Positions 21,701 to 33,261 of a DNA stretch of 64,000 bases are shown piece by piece. The notes beneath the pieces were generated by a model. That model had not been told where the DNA came from and did not search any database. It worked only from the letters and a program-made list of their open reading frames with translations. Within the stretch, counting starts at the first letter, position 1. The number at the start of each line of letters is the position of its first letter. The position numbers and the translations under genes are program-made. Source of the DNA: Strigamia acuminata. Taxonomy: Eukaryota > Arthropoda > Chilopoda > Geophilomorpha > Linotaeniidae. The DNA lies in assembly GCA_949358305.1 (NCBI GenBank), contig OX442314.1:22251060-22315059 (forward strand). Reading direction: 5' to 3'.

Positions 21701-24700
21701 TATCGGTTTCCGTAGTAACAATACTCAATTCTATAAACAGCTAAAAACTAAAAAATAATAATAGTTTTTTTTAATATTTCAAAGTGGACAAATGGTTATT
21801 TGGGTGCAAGGAAATTCATATCGAACCTTGGATGAAGTGGTCTATGATGTTAAAAATCAATTCGAAGAGCATTTAAAGGCAGACAAAGTCATCTCAAGTA
21901 ACCTGTTACCAACTGTCCGTAGTACAGGTTGTTATTAACAATCAAACACTTAATTTTAGTTCGATTAATCTGGGAGCATTTTTACAATTCCAGAATGGTG
22001 TTTAGAAATAACAGAAGACAAGGAAAACTCACTCACTTGGCCACAAACAAGACGCAATCAGGCTGCACTTCCTAAAGAACAATGTGTTACAGGTAAATTA
22101 CCACAATAGAATAACTCAAACATTTGCAAAATTACACTTTCAAATCACCCTAATTTCGACATAGATGAGGATAATGCTGTTTCTCGAGATTGCCTCGGAG
22201 ACTTTCGCCAAGGCGCTTACTGGGGTCCTATAATCGGATCTTGCACAGGCAAACCCAATGAATTTACAGGAAAACTATTCGAATTATCTGAAGTAGGTAT
22301 TGCAGTTAGTTTTTCCAAATGTTTATCCTACACTTGTGATGATAGAGAAATGGGTCAGGTGTATTAAAAAGTTGGCTACTCACCGCTACAATCGCCATAA
22401 ATTAGTTGCACACTATTTATTCTTAATTTCTCACTAAATTTAATTGTTTACCGCACGCCTTTTTTTCGCGCTATTTAAACTGCCGACGTACACTAAATGT
22501 TCTTTATTTCTCATCACTATTAAAAAAAACGTCTGGTTGACGTTTTTTGGGTTGTGGTGATGTTTTATGCACGTTTTGTGCACCGTTTTTGACTTTTCGT
22601 GGTCTGTTCTCCTCTTCGAAATTTGAAGGCAATGTGGATTGTACTGAACCTGCGCCACAACGAATTGTGGTGAAGCTTTGCAAGCGTTGAAAAGTGAGAC
22701 ATGGATAACGAAAAGGCGGTACCAAACGAGTATTGGTATAAAAAAAATTTTATGACTGAGCCATTCGAATGATTGTAGTGCCAAACCATACGCACTCAAA
22801 TCTACTTACCCATGCGCTAAAGGTTATGACTGAAGCATACAACTGGAGAAGAGGTGTCAAGGTGCGTAGCATTGGAGATAAAACTTCTTCAAATGTGGAT
22901 GTGAACAAATACTTGTGGCAAAAGCAACTAAAGAATTGGCGGCGCTTTGAGACATATCAGCAATCGTGCACTCGCCTGTGGCTCGTTACAACAGATGAAA
23001 AGAAGCGGGATAAAGGCACTTGTATCTGCCCAACTTTTTTTTAAAACATGTGTGCAAGCATCTCTTGGGCGTAGCCATTACAGAAAAACTGTTTTCAGTA
23101 CCACCAGAAGCAAAAAACATTCCCCTCAGCACTGTTGGTATAATTTTAAAATTTAGTGTGGCACTAAGTAATCTGCAGTGTGAATAAAAGTAAAATTAGT
23201 GCAGAAAAAAGTAGTGTGGCATAAAATCACTTTTAGTGAAAAATAAAGAATAAATAGTGCGCCAATAAATACAATAAACACTATCCAGCCTTGGCCAGCC
23301 TCAGCCAATTGGGCACCACGCCACACAGGGTTCCAATGTTCAAATATTCACCCACATGCAGGTCCACGACTACAATTTGAGTGCAGCTGTTAATCGGAGG
23401 AATACAACACTATAGCATTTACAGGGGTTGACAAAACTAAAAACAATTCAGGAGGCAGCCCCTTTTTCTCAGGAACCAGCGTATATACTTGAAATAATTT
23501 CAAGTCCAGGGGGCCTTACTTAGGAATTAAACCTAGGTTTTTGTGTCGCTAAAATGACATGTTCGCTAAAATGGTGTGTCGCTAAAATAAAATCGCTAAA
23601 ATGATGTACATCCACCAAATTAGTACAAATAGGGTCCGGCGATTGCTAAGGCCGCCCAGTACACATTTCTCTGTCGTCACACACAGCTAAACGCAAAAGA
23701 ATCAGCCGTTAGCATTATTCACCTATTTTTTTTATATTATTTATTAGAGTGACGTCACAAAAGATAATGCCTTAGAAAAAAGTATATCGCTTGATGAACT
23801 GACTGATTCCAAGTTGACTAAAAACTATAGATCAGTAGACATAGCGTATATTGCTAAGACGATGAAAAAGATTTCTGATACAGGAAATGTCACCAACGAG
23901 GTATGTTATAAAATTGTTTATTTATTCTTGATCCATACAATTACAAACTCCTGTTTGCTCAAAACTAGACACTTAAAAATGTTGTTGACACTGTCGACCG
24001 AGTTATGTATGTAGATAGTGCTACAATTTTGTCATCCCACAAGACTTCAAGTTCATCCAACAGGTTTGTTGTAACGAACTTATTTTGTGAGCGGGTTTGC
24101 TAGTTTTATCAATTTTACGGTAAAAAACTTTCTTTCCTTGTTCATTATGTGAAGAATTACTAAAAGCTTGGAAACAATGATCAACTCAGTTCCGCTCGAA
24201 CAAGGACATCCACTAGAGTTTTCATTGCCTAATATTTACGTCAAAGCGTACCTACTTGCTCCTGATGACGATGATACGGTAGTTGGTATTACCTCTGTCA
24301 ATAAACAGCAATCGAATCTGACATCAGCCGATCAATTGAATTATTCGAACACCGATGCTGCATTGCTATTGCCCAAATCATTAGTTGAAAGACGAAAAGC
24401 AATAAGTGGAAGTGACGGCTTGAGAATGTATTTTCTTGTATACCACAACAGCAAACTCTTTACAACCGACAATGCAACCGTTAACAGCAAAGTTATTGCA
24501 GCTAGTTTGTCAGGTCCTCCAGTGCAGTTGCAAAATGAAGAACCGCGCATACAATTGGTTTTTAAACCCCTACAGGTTATTAAAAGTAAATATCTTTTCA
24601 AAGTGGTCGTTCAACGTGATTATTTTACAGGAGATGTCTATGGAATCTGTTTCTTGCACATATTGGGATCCACAGTTAAACATCGGCAAAGGTGACTGGT

Positions 24701-26390
24701 CAACTGCAGGTTGTCGACTGCATTCCATTACGCAGAATAGAATAATCTGCGAATGCGACCATTTAACAAATTTTGCTGTTTTGATGGTAAACATATACGA
24801 ACATCGATGTTCGTACAAGTCATATTCCTTGTCATTTCTTTTAGGACATCTATGGACAAGCGGACAGAGTAGATGGAACACATCGCCACATCCTGGATGC
24901 TATTACATACATCGGTTGTGCATTCTCTATCCTTGGCTTATCTTTAACCATTTTAACATTTCTTTTGTTCAGGTACACAAATTCCTTTTCCATTGTACAG
25001 TACCATTGGTGTCCCTTCTAACACTAAGTTTTGTAATTGTAGTAAATGGAGGAAAAAAGATGGCAACAAAATCATTTGCAACCTCGCCTTAGCACTACTA
25101 TTATTGCTTATTGTATTCTTGGCGGGCATTGAGCAAACTCAATCCCAACTTATATGCAAAACAGTAGCCGTTTTATTGCATTATTTCATCCTATCGTCAT
25201 TTTGTTGGATGCTAGTTGAAGCCGTTCAACAATATTTGTTATTTGTTAGAGTTTTAGCCACATACATCCCTCGATTTCTACTCAAAGCGATGTTTTTTGC
25301 TTGGGGTAAGTTTATTAGATTTTATTTGTTCATTTATTTTTTATTTTGCATATTTCAGGTTTACCACTTATCATTGTGATAACTGTAATTGGAATTGACG
25401 TCGATCTGTACAGTGGCGGCCATCATTAGTAAATGATTTTGCAAAAACAGAATTATGATTCATTTCTTAAAGTTTATTTTAAATTGTCACGTTTACAGTT
25501 GTTGGATGAAGCAGGATGCATTGTACTTTTCCTTTCTCTTGCCAGTTGGTGTTATCATGATCATCAATGCAGTAGTTTTCATATTAGTCCTTCGAGGAAT
25601 TACTTGTGGTCGCACATCCAACCTCCGAAGCAACCAATCAAAACAACAACTTATGAAAACACAACTATATGCTGCTATTTGCATATTTGTACTTCTAGGC
25701 CTAACCTGGGTGTTTGGGTTTGTAGCCGTAGAAGGAGCAAGACTCACGTTTCAGTATATTTTTTGTGTGTGTAATTCATTACAAGGGTTACTGATTTTTC
25801 TATTTATGGTTGTACGAGACCGCAATGCACACGTAAGTCTAAAGGTGGAAACACAAGGGAGCGGGTAAAATTTAAAAGCTTGCTTTTACTTGAAAAAGCA
25901 GCTAAAAACTCGCACGCTTGAGCAAACACAAGCTTGAGTTTTTATTCAAAGCTTTGTTTTGAAGCGAGCTTGTACTCACCCGCTCCGATCAAACTGAGTT
26001 TGATTGACCAGCTTCAAGCTTGCTGGTGTTTTGGTCTTGTGACTTTGACAGCCAATCAGAATCGTGAGGAAATTCTTGGAGGAGATTTTGATGACTCCCT
26101 CTTTAAACACATACTAGCAAGCTTTGGAATTTTACCCGCTCCCTTGTGTTTCCATCTTTACCGCGGCAGGTTCACGCTTGTGAACATACCACGAGAGAAT
26201 ATTTATTGAATATTTTGCACTTGTCATTTATTTTGTGTAGGATTTGTGGAGCTCGTTATGCACTGCCAAAGGGACAAAAAAATTGGGAACAACGTCGGGA
26301 CTTCAGACTTACACTCGAAGAGAAGAAGGCAACATGTCTGAAAACTGCACCACTAAACTTAGTCGAACATCAACACATTCTCCCTCTTAA
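15704..26390 (+). CDS. Adhesion GPCR with C-type lectin, Ig and HormR domains
   Basis: About 30 exons encode roughly 1,562 residues. Exon 1 gives a signal peptide. CLECT1 spans about 30-170 (WHEAWETC, WIGL, WDGCGAVN, PFVCV). Ig1 follows (about 195-296; DCQ, VVWSKNG, GTYRCEA), then a HormR-like domain (about 418-490), CLECT2 (491-595), CLECT3 (600-705), Ig2 (705-805; ELICRG, VWYHNG, GDYWCEAW) and a second HormR-like domain (880-973; RDCLGDFRQGAYWG). A GAIN domain (about 974-1196) ends in a GPS with CECDHLTNF, where autoproteolysis would fall at HL/T. Seven hydrophobic helices (1249-1513) show class B2 features (LLGLTWVFGF) and a short tail. It is a cell-surface receptor; the lectin and Ig modules suggest glycan or protein ligands. 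Exons: 15704-15782, 15841-15904, 16670-16779, 16837-16927, 16993-17156, 17223-17350, 17893-18145 and onward, ending 25499-25832 and 26241-26390. The GPS exon (about 24632-24786) needs one more base than I count to keep phase. Confidence 0.88.
17387..17700. mobile_element. Pogo/Tigger-like non-autonomous element in a GPCR intron
   Basis: The left end CAGTAGAGCCTTGATTATCC and the right end (complement of ...CGATAATCGAGGCTCAACT) are imperfect inverted copies of the Tigger/pogo-type terminus (CAGT..AGCCTCGATTATCCG). The interior is a tandem of GTCAAAAAACATTAAAAAC and ATGTGAAAATTGTC words. It lies in the intron after 17350. Confidence 0.65.
20542..20753. mobile_element. Palindromic MITE in a GPCR intron
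   Basis: Terminal inverted repeats: ATCAGTCGGCACATTCAA at 20542 against TTTGAATGCGCCGATTGAT ending 20753. Inner arms TTAACACGAGA and TCTCGTGTTAA are also inverted. About 212 bp, no coding capacity. Confidence 0.7.
20925..21784. other. Long GPCR intron, no recognised element
   Basis: 860 bases between two in-phase GPCR exons. A 94-codon frame (20929-21213) shows no domain and starts inside the intron donor; probably noncoding. Confidence 0.5.
22293..23747. other. Long GPCR intron with degenerate repeat-like DNA
   Basis: 1,455 bases without conserved GPCR sequence. It holds overlapping open frames on both strands (22440-22799 minus, 22769-23044 plus) and a short direct repeat TCGCTAAAATG-like at about 23546-23605 (four copies). 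Composition and length suggest old transposon debris; no family recognised. Confidence 0.45.
25840..26160. mobile_element. MITE with about 33-bp near-perfect TIRs in the last GPCR intron
   Basis: The left TIR (25840-25872, TAAAGGTGGAAACACAAGGG...) and right TIR (26128-26160, ...CCCTTGTGTTTCCATCTTTA) are inverted copies with one mismatch. The 321-bp element starts eight bases after the splice donor and has no coding capacity. The interior repeats GCTTGAG and AAGCTTG words in both orientations. Confidence 0.85.
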
Positions 26391-26522
26391 ATATAATTCA
26401 AATAATAACTGTAGAAAATGCAATATTAACTTTTGTATTAGGATGTTCCAATAAATTAAGTGTCTAATTTAATTTGCAATTGTTATGTAAAAAGAGGGCG
26501 GTTATTTTTCAATTCATTTTCA

Positions 26523-29500
26523 ATGGAAAAAATAACTGAGCTGATTCAATTGAGCTGCAGATGTCTTTGTGACAACTCCACGGACGGGCACATCATTTTG
26601 ATGGAGACTCCAATTAAGGTCCGAGTGCGAATCGTCGATGTATGGAAAGTGATAAAGGAGAGGATAGAAAATGAATACAAAGGTAATGTCCAGTTTTCAA
26701 TTAAAATTTAAACTAATTATTCAATATTTTCTTATTTTTAAAAAATATTTTGTTACAACATGCATGGAAAACAATATTCTAAGTCTCAAAAGCACTTTAA
26801 TCGTGTCAAAAAGCTAAAACAACAATTTTATTCCACTTTACAACAAAGTATTTTGTGTAAACACTGTACTTATGTTGTCAATGCAAATTGAAAACGACTC
26901 AAGGCTAATTGCATTCATCACAATAAAAAAAACCGTTCTGGTATGTTGATTGCTACATATTTACATTTGCTAGTCGTTTTTCATCACTCATCATTATATA
27001 AGCAGCGACTGGCTCTTGTCCTTGACTCGTGATATCAATTTCCTCGTTGTGGCGCTAGTGTCTGTGCCACGTAATCAAATTCCGCGCGCTGTGGTCGGTT
27101 GCCAAGGAAACAATGTCACGTGGAAACAATGTGAGAGCTCGGGGTAAGAATTGTGAATTTACAGACGTTCATAGTAACGCGGAAGCTTGAATCTACATGA
27201 CAAAAGATGAGAGTTTTTGTGTGCTGAGGAAATGAGAAAATACTGCGTTTTAGCCTCAGGAAAGTCATAAAAATTGCAAATCAAATAAAGCTGTGGTTTT
27301 TGATTTCACTTTCAAACAATAATAATTTGCAATGCAATAAAAAAAAAACATTCGCTGGTACTTCTATATAGTGAAAAAAAATTGAAAGTTTTTATATTTT
27401 TTATATTTTTTATTATTATCTTAAAAATTAAAAACAAAATTCACTACACACTTGAAATCCTTCATTTACTCAAATCCAATGCTCAATTACTAATACGTTA
27501 ACTTTGACTAACATCTGTTCATTCTAACGAGTGGTCGTAAGTTGGTTGCTAAGGATTTTCATTCCATAGCAACGCGATCACTTCGATCCAATTCGCCGTC
27601 AGAACGGCACGCCATCTTTGAAGCTTCCAAGAAAGATTCAAAATTGTCACATTTCAAAGAGGAAAAATGCCGAAAAAATTAAGATTACGAAAGAAAAAAG
27701 CCGTATCTCAGTGGGTTGATAGTTTTCAACCCCACATGCCATTATTTCATGACCATTCGAGTAAGTGAAACTAATCACAGCTGTCCGGTGCTATATTTGA
27801 CACGCTTTCCTGCAGCAATTGTAATTAGCTCTTTTGATTGCGGTTCTCGGATTTTATTATTTGCATCTTGTCAATTTTTCTATCATTAAGATAAAGCGCT
27901 ATTATTATTCCTATCATTATTTACCGATAAATGTGCTCACAAATGCGCGTAACATATTGCGACAGATATTTGCCAAATGTTATGGATGTTATAGATAAAA
28001 ACTAACATAAACAAACAAACAAGAAAAGGTCACATACAGTATAAACAAACAAGAAAAGGTTATTTCGTAGCATTAAATATAATTCTAGAATGCTAAATTT
28101 TAAACAGGTTGGATGGTGGGATCAATATTTTATAAATTATATTTTGAACACGTGCCAAGTGAACCCAATGTTATCATTGTGTACACATATTAGAAAAAAA
28201 AATATATTTTGATAAGATTGTATAGATAGAATTTCTTTTGTATTTGAAAAATGTCTGAACAACTTGAAACTACCAATTTCTCGGCTAACCCAGAAGAAAA
28301 ATCATGGTGGAAAAGGTCAAGCAGAAAAACACAACTAAAATATCGTTTAAAAGCTTTTTGTACCTCTATACACATTGGTAAGTACAAGTGGTAATCATAA
28401 AATCAAATAAGACAAAGTCCCGAGATTACCTCACGCGACTACACGAAAATGATAAATAATACACAGCATATTATACAGTATATTGTATTTTTTTTAAAAA
28501 TTGGGCTTTAAAAATAGATGTAACATTAGAATCATGCTGAAAACTTCATTTATGTCAACAGTTTCATAAAATGCAGATTTAAAAAAAAAATCCAAAACAA
28601 AAAAAATCTTTTTTTACTTTTTTAACCATTTGAGTAAAATCGGTTTCAATTACACGAAAACGAGATCGACCATGACATAAATGTTGCTAATTTAGACTCT
28701 TTTACCACTTTTAGCAATGGACATGAGGCTCGTGGAGGAAGCCAAAAATGTGTTGGAAACAGGCTCGAACTTGTGGAAAGTGAAAGGTGTCAACAGTTGG
28801 TATCCTCGGCGCTATTTATTCGAACCGGACAACCAGAAAATCACGTACGAAGGCTCTAGGAAATTTCCTTGCATCGAAACGATGGAAGTAATCGATATCC
28901 GTGACGTTCACGATGTTCGAAAGGGATGGAGAACGGAGACGTTCAAGAAAATATCGAGAAAGATTGAAAAGTCGCAGCGCAAACGAACAGTGAGAGAACC
29001 ACTGGCTAAAGAAGAGTGTTGTTTTTCCGTTATTTACGGCTTGGATCATAAATCTTTAGATTTAGCTTGTCCAGATGAAGTCTTGTGTAATACTTGGGTT
29101 CGTGGATTGTCTCATTGGGTTGCGGTTCAAAGGAACGCAAGAAGGGATCAACTGGTCAAACAATATCCTTTAATATGGTGAAAAGAATTGCAGAAGCCGG
29201 ATCAAATTAGATTAAGTACTTATTTTTCACATTATATTTTTTTCACATTATATTTGTGTTTTTTTTGGAGATAAAAGATAAACAGCTTTCATTGGCACAC
29301 ACTGGGTGTGTTCAAAATTTGTTTGTATGGATTTTAGTGTTTTCCTTGATGGTTTATGGCTGTTTTGGTGTCCCAATTCTATTATAGAAACTCAAAAACA
29401 ACAAATACAGACACTTGGAATGCTTTTGTTGAAATCTGTGAGCACCATATCAGCTATAAATGCGTGTTTAGTTCGAGTCCTTAATTGAAAAGAAAAAAAA

Positions 29501-32500
29501 AATATCCAAGGAATAAAAAGTCTTAACTATTTCTGTATAAATGGCTAAAGGATCATTTTAGAAAAGCGGATATCGACAAATCCGGAGCATTAGATTTTGA
29601 TGAATGTTTGCGTTTGCTGAATCAGCTTAACATAGAAATGGACGGGTTTCATGCTCGACGACTTTTCAATGTAAGTTATAAACTTTGGGATTTTAAGATA
29701 ACTTGTACAAATTGCCCGATTTTTGAATACCAAACAGGAAGCAAATGTAGTGAAGAACAAACGAGATGGAGAAGACGTGTTAGACGAAGACGAATTAGTC
29801 GTTTTCCATAATTTATTAAGGAAAAGACCCATGTTAGAAGACCTATTCAGCAGGTAAATATTAACTCAATTTTACACACACTTCATTGCGCATTAAGCGC
29901 ACTAAACACATTTTGCGCCACTGAGAAAGAATGGAGCGCCAGTGTCGGGAGACAATCTGCATGCTCACAGCATCCAGCATGTTTTAATCTGAATACTGTA
30001 TTCCCAATATCGTAAAATACAGCAGATATGTGCCGAACTGGACTGCTATTAATAGTAAAAAAAATTATCAATTTTTCGCATAAAAATGCATTTTCGTGCG
30101 AAAGTTTAATTAATTATCCTCATGTCCTTATGCCCATGCGTGTTCCACGTGTTTGCATGTTTCGGATCAATGATAAACTGATATTTGTTGCAAAAAACAC
30201 AAAAATGTTGAAAAATTCATGCGGGTTAATCGATATGCAATGTAAATTCCATGAATTACAACCTCTTTACCTGCACTGACCTGACCGTCAAAATAAGTGT
30301 CATGCACATCCATTAGCACCAGCTCGATACGTTTCATGCGCTGTATTTGCATGTACATAAAAATTTGTTTGTAAATATTTAAAATAGAATCAGGAAATGA
30401 GACAAAATTTTTTTTAAAAAAAATACAATGTTGTCATTTTTGGCACTTTTAATTAGGTACACTGGCGGTGCTCCCATGATGACTCCAACTCAGCTTTTTA
30501 ATTTCCTCAAAACGGAACAACACATGGAACAAATTACAATTGAAGAAGCGTCCGACATAATTGATCAGTTTGAAGACCAAACTCGAGCAGAGGGGTTTTT
30601 AAGTACTGACGGTTTCAGAAAAATGCTACTGTCTCCTCCGATGGAGATCTTTAACCGCTCATATTACTCAATTTACCAAGAGATGACTTTTCCGTTAAGC
30701 TATTACTACATTGCTTCGTCGCACAATACGTAAATCAACGGCTAACATTACACATTACATACACACATTTGATTTAAAAATATATATATCTAATTCAGTT
30801 ACTTAATGGCCGACCAACTAAAAGGAGAGAGCAGTGTTGAAGGTTACATACGCGCTCTTAAGATGGGATGTCGATGTGTGGAACGTAAGTATTTTAAATT
30901 AACATAGACATGCTCATCCTGGTGCATTTTGCGTGGAAAAATGCATTTTTACAGTTAATAAACGCATTTTTAAATCGAAAATTGTGAAATTTTAGTGCCA
31001 AATTTTTGTGTAAAATTTTTGTGATTAAAAATGCATTTTTTTGAGTAAAAATCTGCACTGGGCTGTGCGCCAAAATTAGCTTGCTCATGTTCTATTATTG
31101 ATCGGTTTGCAATTATAGTGGATCTTTGGGATGGGCCTGATAATGATCCAATTATTTACCACGGATACACCCTAACATCTAAAATTTTGCTGAAAGATGT
31201 TTTGAAAGATGGCATTAAGCCATACGCGTTTGAATCTTCAGAGTAAGAACAGAATTATTTAATTTAAAAAAAAATAATCGAATTTTCCAACTAATTACAC
31301 ATAACTTCAACTTTTTTAGGTACCCTGTAATACTCTCTCTAGAAAACCACCTCAGTGTAGAACAACAAAAAGTTCTGGCCAAATATTTGACCAACATTTT
31401 AGGCGGTAAAATACAAAATTAATCTTACTTACCTCATAGTCATAATTTTCACGCTATCTTTCCAACTTCTGGTATTGTTGCAGATTTGTTGTACAAAAAA
31501 GCCGTTCCTGATGATTTAGCAAATCTTCCATCGCCTTACGACCTGAGAAGGAAAATTCTGATTAAAGTAAATCCCGACAAGCGAATATTTCATCAAATCA
31601 AATCAAATTTTTACTTTTAATGTAGGGTAAAAAATTACCGGGCCACACAAAACATCACGATGAGGGAAGTGTTTCAGACTCGGACGACCCAGACAAAGAC
31701 AAAGACAAAGAAAGCGACTCCAAGAGATTAAAATTGGCACCGGAACTTTCAAATTTGGTTAATTTATGTCAAGCTGTCCACTTCAAGACTTTTTCCCATA
31801 GTCTGCATAATGGTATAATATATTTTCATATAAATAAATGTTAATTTTACAATTCGGAGCGTCATTTCTTAGGTAAATGTTACGAAATCTCCTCGCTGTC
31901 CGAATCCAAGGCGCTGACATTGGCGGAATCAGAGCCATCTGAATTCGTAAAGTATAACCAAAAACAACTGGTGCGTATTTACCCAGCAGGACATCGCCAA
32001 GGTTCAAGTAATTACGATCCTGTTCCCATGTGGAATGCTGGATGCCAAATTGGTGAATTAAATTAAATTTGGCTTACAGACATGATAATAAAAGAAAATT
32101 ATTTTTACAATTTAGTTGCACTAAATTACCAAACTGATGGGAAATCGATGACTTACAATCGTGCCCGATTTCGTGGAAATGGAGCGTGTGGATACGTTTT
32201 GAAACCAAAATATTTAAATACAGGTGAATCATAGGTTAACTAACTTGATTAAACTTTTAACTTTAATACTATTTTTCCTGTTTAGGAGATTTCACTGTGA
32301 TTAATCCTCTAGCGGAACGACGTTATCGAAAAGCGATCACTATACGAGTTAGTTTTGTCGTTGATTTAATTGTGAAATTGGATTATTAATTACAATTTCT
32401 AACTTTTACAGGTTATAAGTGGCCAATATATTCCAAAACCTGATCAAGCCACCTCGGGTGAAGTTATTGATCCTTATGTCGTCATTAAAATTAAAGGACA

Positions 32501-33261
32501 CGCAGAAGATAATAAAATCGTTACGACCAATTACGTGCATAATAACGGTAAAAACGAAAACCAAATTACATTTTCCAGCTTTTCGCTTGAAAATATAAGT
32601 GAAATACACTAGGCGCAGAAGTTTAACTTGCAGAGAAAAATGAATTATTGCATGTCCCCGCGACTAAAAATAAACTAAATTAGCCCTCATTTTGAAGTTA
32701 GATAGAGACAAGCAGTTTAAATATGTTGTTTGAATGCTATTTAGGTCTAAATGATTATAAATGCGCCTACTGAGATTCCCTTTTTTAAGATAAATCAAAA
32801 GGCTTCACTGCATGTCAATGATTAAGCTTCTCTGCATGCCAATGATTAAGCTTCACTGCATCTCAATGATTAAACTTCACTGCATGTCAATGATTAAGTT
32901 TCACTGCATGTCAATGGCATCCAATTTCAGAACCGTAAAACCGCTTTGGCTGGAGGAGGCGGAGATTCAACACGCAATATTTAATATTTATTTTATAAAC
33001 AAGTTTTTTTCTTCTTTTATTTTAACAGGGTTCAATCCCGTATGGAATGAGACCTTCAAATTTGAACTAAAGTTCCCCGAGCTCGCATTTGTTCGCTTTG
33101 TTATTCGTGATCATAATTCTATAGGGAAGGATGAAAAGTTGGGTGAATACACTATCGCATTTGAGCATATTCAACTTGGATATCGCCATATTCACATTGT
33201 GGATAAGCACGACAACTCATTGGTCCCAGCTTCAATATTTGTTCATATTGCCGTGGATTAA
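26523..33261 (+). CDS. PLCD: Phosphoinositide phospholipase C, delta type
   Basis: Cleaves PIP2 into IP3 and diacylglycerol at the plasma membrane. Coding exons: 28715-29177, 29544-29670, 29738-29853, 30457-30729, 30799-30884, 31119-31242, 31320-31405, 31484-31566, 31626-31812, 31873-32052, 32116-32223, 32286-32347, 32412-32547, 33029-33261; 785 residues with first exon 27667-27760. Order: PH domain (exon 28715), EF hands ([12 protein letters not shown]), X box with SSHNTYL and [11 protein letters not shown] (both catalytic His present, so not the inactive PRIP type), an acidic X-Y linker, Y box ([23 protein letters not shown]), and a C2 domain ending at the stop, as in PLC-delta. Three candidate first exons (26523-26682, 27667-27760, 28251-28377) all end in phase 1 and fit exon 28715; the first is least certain. 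The intron 29178-29543 seems to end in TG, not AG. Confidence 0.93.
27098..27111 (+). promoter_or_regulatory. RFX X-box-like motif upstream of a PLC first exon
   Basis: GTTGCCAAGGAAAC fits the RFX consensus GTNRCC(N0-3)RGYAAC closely. A second spaced pair, GTTGCTAAGG (27545) and CCATAGCAAC (27564-27573), lies nearer the exon at 27667. RFX sites drive ciliary genes in animals; whether this PLC isoform is ciliary is unknown. Confidence 0.4.
29347..29430 (+). repeat. Dispersed repeat, copy in a PLC intron
   Basis: 24 bases (GTTTATGGCTGTTTTGGTGT... at 29352-29375) are identical to 39883-39906, and similarity continues downstream (GAAACTC, AAAACA, GAATGC). Both copies lie in introns. Confidence 0.65.
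32803..32922 (+). repeat. 24-bp minisatellite, five copies, in a PLC intron
   Basis: The unit CTTCACTGCATGTCAATGAT + TAAG is repeated five times with one or two changes each, just before the last PLC exon. The frame across it is an artefact of the 24-base period. Confidence 0.88.

Noticed and set aside
22440-23156. Candidate nested gene in the GPCR intron
   Set aside because: Several short frames overlap on both strands with no recognisable domain or splice model.
25372-25428. Stop-containing stretches in the GPCR 7TM region as evidence for a pseudogene
   Set aside because: The stops fall in introns; with donors at 25306 and 25429 the transmembrane helices read through in one frame.
32812-33261. 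Separate 149-codon gene starting in the 24-bp minisatellite
   Set aside because: Its C-terminal part is the last C2 exon of PLC, entered through a clear acceptor at 33021-33028; the upstream codons are intron.
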